Part shown: positions 54,702 to 64,000 of the stretch, one piece after another
Layout: the number at the start of each line of letters is the position of its first letter
Numbering within the stretch: position 1 is the stretch's first letter
Source: Bimastos eiseni
Taxonomy: Eukaryota > Annelida > Clitellata > Crassiclitellata > Lumbricidae
NCBI GenBank assembly: GCA_959347315.1
Contig: OY365809.1
Location: forward strand, 41,060,790-41,124,789
Length of the DNA: 64,000 nucleotides
Reading direction: 5' to 3'
Notes under the pieces: model-generated
What the model was told of the DNA's origin: nothing
The model's input: the letters and a program-made list of their open reading frames with translations, nothing else
Database searches by the model: none
Program-made: the position numbers and the translations under genes

Positions 54702-54894
54702 CGGTAACTGATAGCAATTATTTCTGAAAATATCCAAAAGCGTGGGGCGCAGTATCACTGGAAAATGAACATATACAGATCAATATTCTAACTCGAGCAG
54801 ATGAAGATAAATCCCTTACGCTAACTCTGAAAAGTCATTCTGAAGTGTTATCGACTAATTTATTTAGCATCGGCAATTAAGGGTGGTGGCTAGT

Positions 54895-54918
54895 CCTCTC
54901 TCTCTCTCGTTTCTCTCT

Positions 54919-54963
<45 letters not shown>
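54895..54963. repeat. (CT)n microsatellite
   Basis: CT array about 65 bp long. Confidence 0.9.
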
Positions 54964-54965
<2 letters not shown>

Positions 54966-55104
54966 ATCATTTTCAGATGCATTTGAAGTAAACGTTTTCA
55001 GTAATACACGGAAAAATATCACACGTCATGTGAACAATTTTTTTAATTACCACCTGGCAATAGCATTGCTACGCAGTTGGCTAGATTACTCTAGATCTCT
55101 TGTG

Positions 55105-55320
55105 AATGGTATCATTAAGTCATGGGGATGCTACGACCCACGTGCTTAGATCTTTGCATTGGCTGCCTGTTAGCAAAGCATTTATTAAAATTCGGCGTGT
55201 TATTAATACTTCACTCTGGTCAACTATAATACTTGATACAAGCTTTTTTCCCAGGACAAATCCCTATTCGTCGATGTTACGTCTTCTCAGTTCTTTCACC
55301 TGATCTTCCCTATCTGTCTA
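55105..55320 (+). mobile_element. L2/CR1-like retrotransposon C-terminal relic
   Basis: The frame HVLRSLHWLPVSKAFIKI is the conserved H-I-T-P-V-L-x-x-L-H-W-L-P block near the C-terminus of L2/CR1 reverse transcriptases. It decays after FPRTNPYSS. It could be the continuation of the same family as 51140-51360. Confidence 0.7.
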
Positions 55321-55839
55321 TTCTGTTCAGTTACTTATATGGAAGTAATCTCCTTCTAAGCTTTAGATGTAGCTAAACTTCTTCAAATTGCTCACCCTTC
55401 ATAGGTTGACTCTTCATCTAAAGGACTGACCTTTCTCATAATTACTTGATAACAGATTGGATTAGGTTTGCCATTGGTAAATGCCTTGCTCAATGGATGC
55501 CGGGCTGTCGACGCCATAAACTACTCCGACATTTATATAGGTATTAGATTAGTCTAGTATATCTAGAAATAAAGAAAAGAATATAAATATATATAACTTA
55601 TATATATATTTATACATATATTCTGTACATGTATATTCGTATAAAAATTAATGCAGACCTGAGTCCGTTGAAGTTCGAAAGTACAAAAACTGCAAATGCA
55701 AGAGCAGAAAGAGCCTTCATTGTGTCGTCTTTCTAGTTTCTCTGCAAAAACGGTTCGTCGTAACTTCAAAGAACGGCTTCCTCGGCGATGTACTACAGAC
55801 AACTGAATTGAAGCCTTTATATACCGTCTTAGACTGTCA

Positions 55840-56350
55840 AGCTGCACAGATTGATGTTGCTGTAATTAAATGTCATGCTTTTGAGATAAACACATACAAC
55901 AGAGTGGCCCAATAAAATTGTCCCACCGTAAAGAATGCAATCTCTCCGCGTCTTGTTTTGTCTTAAGCCAGCTTTTCCATGCGAGCAGGTGCCGTGTGAG
56001 CCATCCTGATAGAAAATTAAATCGGTCGGTGGAACAGACTTGCAGCTTTCAATGAGTCTGGGTAGCAGAGTTTTGACGTTAGCGCTTAGTTTAATTTTGT
56101 CTGGAATGAAGTGCAGTCTTCTCCCACCAAAATAACACACTCCAGCAGAAATCATGATGTGCTTCACAAGCTTGACTTTCTCAAGCGCCAGGCGACTTTC
56201 GTGGACATGTTGCGCTTTTGCCGGCAGACCAAACACTTACGTTTTGTTGGTTCAGGCAAATATATCTTGACAGATTCCGAGATAATCAGAGCTGAACGCG
56301 GCAAAATGGAGACAGTAGATGACAAATGTTTGCTACAATTTGTTGACTGA
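55840..56350 (-). pseudogene. Mariner/Tc1-like transposase relic
   Basis: On the minus strand, ISESVKIYLPEPTKRKC leads into KHIMISAGVCYFGGRRLHFI, then LLPRLIESCKSV and LIFYQDGSHGTCSH. The blocks match the DDE region of mariner-type transposases (V-M-V-S-A-G-V..., L-L-P..I, F-Q-Q-D-G-A-P-A-H). The first catalytic acid (usually in a DEK block) appears as Ser, and the block after QDG is shifted. One frame change lies near 56165. Inactive. Confidence 0.7.
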
Positions 56351-57834
56351 CAGTCGATGAGTCTTCTGTTCTTCAGCATTTAATCATATAGACGATTATG
56401 AACATCATATAAATACTTCTATCCTGCGTGAAAGCTGGAAAGGACATTTCGAACAGTCGCTGGGAAAAATTTTGTTGCAGATTTCTGAATTTGTCAAAAA
56501 GGATGATGCTATTTGACATTGAAAACTACAAATGACTGTCCATTTTACTGCGCGCCATAATTTGAAAATACGGACTGGAATATTTGAACGTCTGTAATTT
56601 ATAAAGCAACGAAACCTTTCAGCGAAATTTTCAGGAATTACTGCGGAATCTTTCTGCTTTAAATAAAGATTTTTTAAAATAGAAAATCTGAATGCAGAAA
56701 AATTGCATTTATTCAAGTTGGACATTTTTATTGAGTCACCATGTACAGGTCAACCGCTGCTTATTGTAACCTACTAATTTGCATGTATTTATGTCCACGC
56801 ATAAGGAGTAGGCCCTATATATCTATGAGCCTATTTATTGTATTTGCCCTCGTGTGTTCGCGTGTGGGCGTGAATCTGTGCCTTTACAAATTCATTTGTG
56901 TATGTCATTCTGTTCCAATATACACACATATCATGTTTAAATATTATTATTACTATTAAATCATGATGATGTTTCAGATTTTGTCTTTGATTATTTTCTC
57001 CGGCGTGTGCTATTGAACGCTGGATGATTTGAATGGTTTGCTTAAGTTGTAGCCTACCCAATAAATGCTATGCTGTTTTAATTGAAAAATCTCTATTTAA
57101 TTTAGAGCCACTCTTGAATTTCGGTGATGGCCTTACGCTTTTGGGGGATAAGCTTACCGTCGTTAGCATGGAACAAGGAACAGTTACTTGTATTTGTTGT
57201 ATACGATTATCGAGAGAAAGGTCACACGTGCGGATAAGTTCAGATTTGTGCTTAAAATTATCAACAATTTGATTTTGTTGCAGAAATTGTGATAGATAGA
57301 ATTACTTTTGAATTGTGTGTAATAATTAGCGACGGAGTGTTGACAATTTGATGCTAGTTTGAAGCATCTCTATATTGACATCAGATAGAGCCAAAGAAGC
57401 GATGATAGGGACCTGTAAAGTACAAGCATGAAATAGTGATTAACTGTCCAGAGTGAGTGAGTATTTTGATCTAAAAATACAATAAAAGTAGAAAAGTGAC
57501 GATAATCTGGAAGGCAAAGAGGAACTCTCGGAGATGGCGCTGAAACACGTGATCGCTCTGGAAGAGAGCTTGAAACGGAAGTGATTCGATGGAGAATAGA
57601 AGCAGTGACGGACCCAGAATTCGTGCACTGCCTAGATTCGACAATTCAATAAATTAAATTTTAAAATAAGGGCAATTTGGTTGTAGTGCTACGTTTGGCA
57701 AGTATAGTAAATACCAAGAATCCGTTTACATTGCTACTAGCGAAAGATCGTTTAAGTTAAGCAAGCTGAAGACGATTCTGAAGGTGAGTGTGATGTAGAC
57801 TATTTACGATGAACATAATTGATTGAGTTATTTT
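56351..57834. other. AT-rich stretch, nothing recognised
   Basis: 56430-56560 may be the flank of the mariner-like element. No gene or repeat family is recognised elsewhere. Confidence 0.35.
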
Positions 57835-58166
57835 GGTGTCCGCCTGATAATCTGAAGGTTCGATACTTCAACATTAATTTAACTAGAAGCTGGATTAATT
57901 GATGAAAAGAATTTGCAAAACTGAGAGCTGGATTGATATGAAAAGATTCATACCTAAATGGAAGCTGGATGAATGAAAAGAATGGTGTAACCCAGCTTCT
58001 AGCCAAACATAATTCTTTTCATCAATCCAGCTATCATTGAAATCGCAACCCATTTACTTCAGAAGTGTGACTCGGCAGTTAAGCAGCTACTATTAAAACC
58101 GCAATCTTATCACCTATCGACAGGACACCATGCAGTCTTCGAACTATCGAACCTTCGGACTATAGG
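57835..58166 (-). mobile_element. Foldback-type element (CCGAAGG arms), copy 2, inverted
   Basis: It starts GGTGTCCGCCTGATAATCTG and ends CGAACCTTCGGACTATAG, which is the reverse of copy 1 at 54371. The interior has AACTAGAAGCTGGATTAATT, GAGCTGGATTGATATGAAAA and the inverted CCCAGCTTCTAGCC. Confidence 0.8.
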
Positions 58167-58510
58167 CAAGGAACCGTTATTTAGCTATTCTGGGCATTAA
58201 AACAGAATTTGTTCAATGAAATCGACTCTGACAACCTAATAGATGTGTCTGCATATGCAATATCCAGAGTCATTGGCTTGAATAATTAATCTTTTGTTAA
58301 TCCTGTTTCTCACGAATCCCAATGTAATATGCGAGGTTCAGCGCAGTAGGGGGGCCTCATACAATATGATCAACCAAAGATTGAAAGGGAGAAGGTATTG
58401 GATATCAAGGGAGACACAGAGAAGTGGAAGGGCCAAGGTGAGTCACAGGCAAAAATGTGGATGAAGAAAGTGGATGAACTGGATGATTAGAAGAAGGCAG
58501 AGTAAAAGGT

Positions 58511-58622
58511 AGTGGAAGAGATGGTGGAGGAAGAGGAGAGATGAAGATGGAGGTAGAGGAGAGTTAGTGGAAGAGATGGTGGAGGAAGAGGAGAGATGAA
58601 GATGAAGATAGAGGAGGAAGTG
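58511..58622. repeat. Purine-rich tandem duplication, 55-bp period
   Basis: AGTGGAAGAGATGGTGGAGG and the following AAGAGGAGAGATGAAGATG occur at 58511 and again at 58566. Confidence 0.85.
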
Positions 58623-58649
58623 GTTGAGCTGGATATGTAATCAATGTAA

Positions 58650-59010
58650 TCGAAGCATTTAAATAGCGCCTCTTCAAGATATCTACTCAGAGGCGCTCTC
58701 TGAGTTGACCGTAATGTTGTCGAATGTCACAGTGAAAAATGCATCTATTGGGCACAATAGGCTGAAATGAGTCACCAGTGGTGGGCCCACGCACAAACGT
58801 GGAATCAACCAGCGGATTCCCGTCGACAGCTAACTTATAGCATGGATGTTCAGAATCTATGGGCTAAGTTGCATCGATGCGCTGTGCAACAACTGCTAAC
58901 GCCGATTGCAAGCACGGGACGTTGTCTACGAGTAGTCCATCGCTAGTCGAAGATGACGCTCGTCCGAACATTCGTCGGATTATCGGATGTGGCGGATGAC
59001 GAGGTGGTGG
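58650..59010 (+). repeat. Dispersed repeat Z joined to repeat Y
   Basis: The left part (58650-58740) has AAATAGCGCCTCTTCAAGAT and ATCTACTCAGAGGCGCTC, as in repeat Z. The right part (58775-59010) aligns with repeat Y at 31015. Seen together, Z and Y may be the two halves of one element family. Confidence 0.7.
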
Positions 59011-59823
59011 GTAAGAAGAAGAGGTTGGAAAAGAAGATGGCGGACAATTCAAAATTGTTTTAACCGTCTTTGGACGGGCAAACATTTAGTTTCAATGATG
59101 AGCATCAATAAATTTACTTACAGAAGAACTGTGAGATAGTTTTTTCATTTTGTCTTACGTTTCGTGTCTTTTTTCCTCGGCCCTATTTTTGACGATGCTA
59201 TATAAGGCCTTTAGGAATGAATTGATATTTCCAAACAACTGCTGAACTGAACAATCTAAAGTTGCGGTAGAATGTCAAGAAATTAATTGCAATGCTGAGA
59301 TCAAACATTGCCAATTTGAATTTAAATCTACCCTGTGTTTATTTCAGTGACCTACATAAAATTGAATCGATATGTGCAATGAGTCTACTTTCCAGCCTCT
59401 TTAAGGCTGCCACTTTATATAAGGCCGATTACTGACCACGCCGAGTTCAGGTGATAAGTAATAACAATAATAATTTTTGCTATTATTATAGATTATAGTG
59501 GTCCAGATTACTCATAATAGATTAGGTTTGGTCATAATAAATTTGTGGGAAAATATGCCATTAATATGAGATACGATTAGATAATATAAACTAAAAATAA
59601 TAATAATGAATTGAATAAGATCTTATTTGACTAGTGATACTTAGGCCAATTGGAAATTCGAAAGATTAATTGATTTTATGAGAAAAATTAATTCATTAAA
59701 TTCATTAATATTTTTGCATGAAACCGATTTAATCGATATAAGTGGCGGTTTTTTCCTGTTCTTCTCCCCATTTGACCTTAATCACTGTATCGGGTTACCA
59801 CCTTCTTGATACTCTAGATTATG

Positions 59824-59849
59824 TCAATCAATCAATCAATCAATCAATT
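59824..59849. repeat. (AATC)n microsatellite
   Basis: Six tandem copies directly before repeat Z copy 4. Confidence 0.9.
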
Positions 59850-59854
59850 ATAAT

Positions 59855-59900
59855 GACTTGATATAGCACCACTTCAAGATATCTACTCAGAGACGCTTTA
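59855..59900 (+). repeat. Repeat Z, short copy 4
   Basis: GATATAGCACCACTTCAAGA followed by TATCTACTCAGAGACGCTTT; only the terminal part is present. Confidence 0.6.
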
Positions 59901-60306
59901 CATCATATCATCAACGTATACCCTCTGCAAAGACCCTTAACCCTTTGGCGAAGGGCTGCATACATATAGGTTACCCCATACATTCTAGTAGGCACTACAC
60001 AGGATTAAGCCACCGACAACTTATAAAAATAATGCTGACAAAAATTATAGGTTATTTCTCACTTTCTTCGATTATTCTGTTTACAGCGAATGGCTGTGAG
60101 ATTGGTGTCACTGCGGTAGCTACACACACGCAGAATGAAATCGACGGATTTCTAGCGTCGAACCCAGGCCGATGAGATCACGTGGTTTTTGCTAAAGCCT
60201 CGGGGATGTTCAACATAGCGGCCATATTGGATAATGTTTGACCAATTAGAAGCGCTTGTTTTGAATATAACTGTTTTTTGCATCGAACATAGGAAGTTCT
60301 GTGTAG

Positions 60307-60307
<1 letters not shown>

Positions 60308-60338
<31 letters not shown>
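60308..60338. repeat. (AT)n microsatellite
   Basis: AT array. Confidence 0.9.
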
Positions 60339-60341
<3 letters not shown>

Positions 60342-60967
60342 GTCATTGGTCAAACCAGGCAATTCAAGGATTACGTTGAGCAAGCGACGAGATTGATGAA
60401 GAAACTGAGTGTATAAGGTATTGAGGAAGGATAGCGTCTCCAGCGTCATGCTGCATCGGATAAGAAGATAAATGCAAGAAACTTCTGCTATTAATTAGAT
60501 GTGTGTGCACAGAGTAGGATTGGAAATTATTCAATGAAGAATAAATTATACTTTCTTTCGTACAACCAACATTATTTGAACCCGATATCTCAAACTTGCG
60601 CTATATTTTCGCATAGACAATGTCGTTCTTTAGTCGTGTCTATCCTTAATAAGAAATTTTAGATCGTCATCTCAAGATCGTTAATGACGAATAAAAGATA
60701 AAAGTAATAACACAGAACAGCACATAAAAATCGTACCATGTGAACCTAAACTACAATCACCATTTATGTTGTATCGCATAGCATGTGAACAATGATGACA
60801 ATTGCAATGCACCCGTTGAATAATAAAGTTGACAAAGATGATTAGTTTAGTATTTTATTAATAGTGGTGACATCGACTCGTAGTAGCACGTGCACTCTGC
60901 TCTCATATTAAATATATTAAATTTGTAACAACTATCACCAAATGAAAATTGTAATGTAATGCATAGC

Positions 60968-61017
60968 TCTGTCTGTCTGTCTGTCTGTATGTCTGTCTCT
61001 GTCTATCTGTCTATCTC
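60968..61017. repeat. (CTGT)n microsatellite
   Basis: Imperfect tetranucleotide array. Confidence 0.9.
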
Positions 61018-62941
61018 TTTGCGGAAAGATATTCAGGATATTCACACGATTGCAATTTCGTTTTGGGTCGATATCAGTCGATGCTTCGTGTATTTGACTC
61101 CCCACGAGCTCAACAATTATTATTTGTCACTTCTATATCATTAAGTCGTTTATGTTTATTTGTATTTATAATTATTATGGGTGGGTCTGTCAACAGGCGC
61201 GACTCTATAGACAATTGGCGGCCCTAGGGAAAGCTACATTTGGTGGCTCGCTGACCCATAATATTATATCAACGATTAAAATGAAATCATTAGCTCTTTT
61301 TATTATGGGTCGGTTTTTTGTGTTTTTCACTTAAGTATTAATATTATATATATAATAGTAATTATATGAATTAACTACAACTGTCAGTCAACAAAGAACT
61401 AATCAATGGTTTGATGATTTATTCATAAAGGTGTTGGAATTAATAAGTGCTAAAAAATAAGCCAACGTTATTTCATTTATGAAGTTGCAGAAAATGTATA
61501 TTAATTCTGCAAAATTTTCGGCCTTTAAAAATCGGCAGCCCTGCCTAATTTTCCAATCAGACTCTGTCGGTAAAACGGGACTTGGTCCTTTTGGTCTAAC
61601 TTTTTGCATAATATTATTATTATATGATATGCTCCAGTACTTTTTATCCAAAGTATTGTCATGAGTTGGAATTGGTGGACGACTTGGTTGATCGTCGTCT
61701 GGTGTAGACTTATATGTGGCGCCTTAGTTATTGCAAATTCAAGCTCCCAGTTTCTAGGCCTAACCTATTTGCACGCTATTCGTTGTGTCGGCAAAATTGA
61801 TTCCACGACAAATGGTTCTCGACAATTAATACTGGGCAGATGTTCACGGACAAAAACTTCACGAACAACAAGTTATTATTCGTTCATTGTTTTCGAAAGA
61901 ATAAAAGTTGGTTTGTCGGTGAAAGATTTGAGTTGACACGGGCAAAATTAACAAAACATGCAGCCAGAGGATAAATTAAAATCAACGAAACAGAAGAATA
62001 TAAAATGAGATCCAGGCTTGAATGCGTTTTATTTTATGCATTGGTCTAACCAGTCAAATTAGCCACCTGTGTTTTCTATGGAGGTATACGCGCTACAGAA
62101 ATGAATGCCATAATAATATCATGAGCTTGACATATATAGATTTATGGATCTTATTTATTTTTTGATTTATAGCTATGTGCTTGTTCTTTGTTAGATATCA
62201 TTGTGTCGTTTATATCGAGCCAATAATATTCTATACAGCTAACAATAAGAGAAGAAGCATCGCATTTCTCGGACTCGGCTGCTTCCTACATAGACGATCG
62301 TGATTTATTTATTAGGAATGCAACCCGTGAAGTTTCTTTGATTCGCATATAACCTCATCTCCTACTCACACGTTGAGACATTACAAATGTTTGTAATAAG
62401 AGATCTAATTATTATTGTAGTTGGTTTGAAGCATTAGTTAATTAATTTTCACTGCCCAGGCAAATAAGGATAGGTGGCCAAGTTAATCGTGACCTAATCC
62501 TCCACGAACACTGTGAAGATCAGACTGAGTTGTTCATGGGTCTGGTCAGGTCGATCCGTGGGTCAGGTAGGGTTGGATTACGTTGGGTTGGGTCACGAAT
62601 ATCTACACATTCGGCGGTTCGGGTCCAGATCCTGCTGGTTCGGATTGGGTTAGGTCTCCATCCTGGGCTCAGTTCGACCCACCATTTATCGCAGAGCCTA
62701 ATTTTCAACTCTGCCTTTCATAACGATTCGTAACGGTGAGGAATTAGGTTCCTCGCAGAATTATAGAGAGAAGCGTCATACCTGTTTGACAGCATGTCTG
62801 GGTATTGTTGGGGCTAGAACTAAAATTAATCGATAGGCCAATGATGTGCAGAATGCAGGGTTAAGGAATGTGCATAGGCCGGCTGAGGAAAACAGCCAAT
62901 GGCCAGTGGGTTGACCAGTAGCGGAAGAGTAGAAGGACAGA

Positions 62942-63247
62942 TGAAAGACAGAAAACTGAGAGAGAGAAAGGGAGAGACAGAGACAGAAAGAAAGAGAGAG
63001 CGAAACAGAGAGAGAGAGAAACAGAGAGAGAGAAACAGAGAGAGAGAGAAACAGAGAGAGAGACAGAGAGACAGAGACAGAGAGAAAGAGAGAGACAGAG
63101 ACAGAGAGAAAGAGAGAGAGAGAAATAGAGAGAGAGAAAGACAGACTGAGAGAAAGACATTAAGAAAGAGAGAGGCATTGACAGAGAGAGAGCGAGAGAG
63201 AGAGCGAGAGAGAGAGAGCGAGAGAGAGTGAGAGAGAGAGAGCGAGA

Positions 63248-63314
<67 letters not shown>
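62942..63314. repeat. Long (GA)n / (GAGACA)n low-complexity array
   Basis: About 370 bp of imperfect GA repeats ending in a pure GA run of about 55 bp. Open frames on both strands through it (RERERE..., SLSLSL...) are the repeat translated. Confidence 0.95.
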
Positions 63315-63316
<2 letters not shown>

Positions 63317-63963
63317 TCGTAGGAACTCTGTCTGGTATTTCAAAATGTGTATATTTATCATTATCAGAAGCAAAGAAAGAATTCTCGTGGCAGAAGTGAG
63401 ATGACTACAGATAACTGACATAGAATTAGGCCAATAGATATTCAAACAATAGCCTATGTCTTCTGCTCGGAGAGTGTGCCTGGTGAAAGAGAGGCACTGA
63501 CCAGTGACTGAATCTACAAGCCATGATCCAACTGCTAAACCTCTTGCTTGGTAAAAATCCATTATGATTGGCAGGTAGGAGACGCCCCCACTCTGAAATT
63601 CTCTCCGCAGAATCCAAAACCGTCCACTGGCCTTTAAAGCCCAACGTTTTGAGGCGTGGTCTAATGAATACCTGCCGCCTGCTAGCTACCAATCAGATCT
63701 CCCCAAAGCATCTCATCCGCCCGGGGTCAATCTGAATAGGCTCAAATAGACCAAGTAGACAGCTGAGGGAAATGCACTGGAAATAAGAATTGAAACAATA
63801 ATCGTGCTTCATAGGAGTCCTTATAATTATATGCATCTACACACCTGTACTTGATATGCCATTCATATGCCTTCGTGCCTGTGTTCGTGCCTGTGTTCGT
63901 TGTGGAACAGATATCATATTATTACAGTTCCATCCCCTATGTATAGCACAGCACAGATTAAAG

Positions 63964-63965
<2 letters not shown>
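63315..63965. other. Noncoding stretch, nothing recognised
   Basis: No gene family or repeat copy recognised. Confidence 0.4.

Positions 63966-64000
<35 letters not shown>
63966..64000. repeat. (AT)n microsatellite at window end
   Basis: AT array cut by the window edge. Confidence 0.9.

Larger units (their letters stand above)
59901..62939. other. AT-rich stretch with microsatellites, nothing recognised
   Basis: Short open frames only. 62530-62700 is low-complexity DNA rich in GGGTT/GGTC words. 61790-61880 has CACGACAAAT/CACGGACAAA/CACGAACAAC words like the foldback arm units, but no opposing arm was found. Confidence 0.4.

Noticed and set aside
62861..63562. Long frames of RERERE or SLSLSL through the GA array, one of 233 codons.
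   Set aside because: Low-complexity translation of a dinucleotide repeat; no conserved residues outside it.

Overview
The window reads as AT-rich nuclear DNA of an animal, not of a bacterium or phage. It has spliced genes with matching intron phases, tRNA-derived SINEs, several non-LTR retrotransposon relics, hAT- and mariner-type elements, foldback elements and many microsatellites. Pancreatic-lipase-family genes, TRP-like channels, an LDL-receptor class A domain and a strong excess of the palindrome TAGGCCTA make me think of a marine invertebrate deuterostome, perhaps an echinoderm. That placement is inference.

Layout. 1-5.8 kb: the end of a TRP-like channel gene and a second, broken copy (stops at 3779, 5401 and 5542, frameshift near 4630). 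6.6-10.1 kb: a noncoding repeat region packed with short G-arm/C-arm hairpins and six copies of a motif of about 55 bp. 12.4-17.9 kb: at least two exons of an unrecognised gene whose 2.6-kb terminal exon encodes an 8-residue repeat array, an RG-rich basic tail and a poly(A) signal. 18.0-19.9 kb: an 841-bp hAT-like element inserted into a larger inverted-repeat element, each with an 8-bp target duplication. 22.2-24.1 kb: TATA boxes and the first exons of a secreted LDLa-domain protein. 26-31 kb: a SINE, an RTE-like relic and a foldback element.

32.3-53.9 kb holds two minus-strand pancreatic-lipase-family genes with the same exon plan. Gene A (32316-38533) keeps the catalytic Ser and Asp but seems to have Asn for His. 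Gene B (48780/49213-53887) keeps Asp and His but has Asp for the catalytic Ser. Both may be non-catalytic lipase-like proteins. A decayed non-LTR element (RT plus C-terminal nuclease-like part) lies in sense orientation in an intron of gene A, and an internally deleted relative lies at 41.3 kb. The remainder (40-64 kb) is dispersed repeats, foldback elements, L2/CR1-like and mariner-like relics, and simple repeats.

No operons exist here. The functional links are paralogy (two TRP-like copies, two lipase-like genes) and extensive remodelling by mobile elements. All coordinates of exons are hand-derived from splice signals and phase agreement, without transcript evidence.
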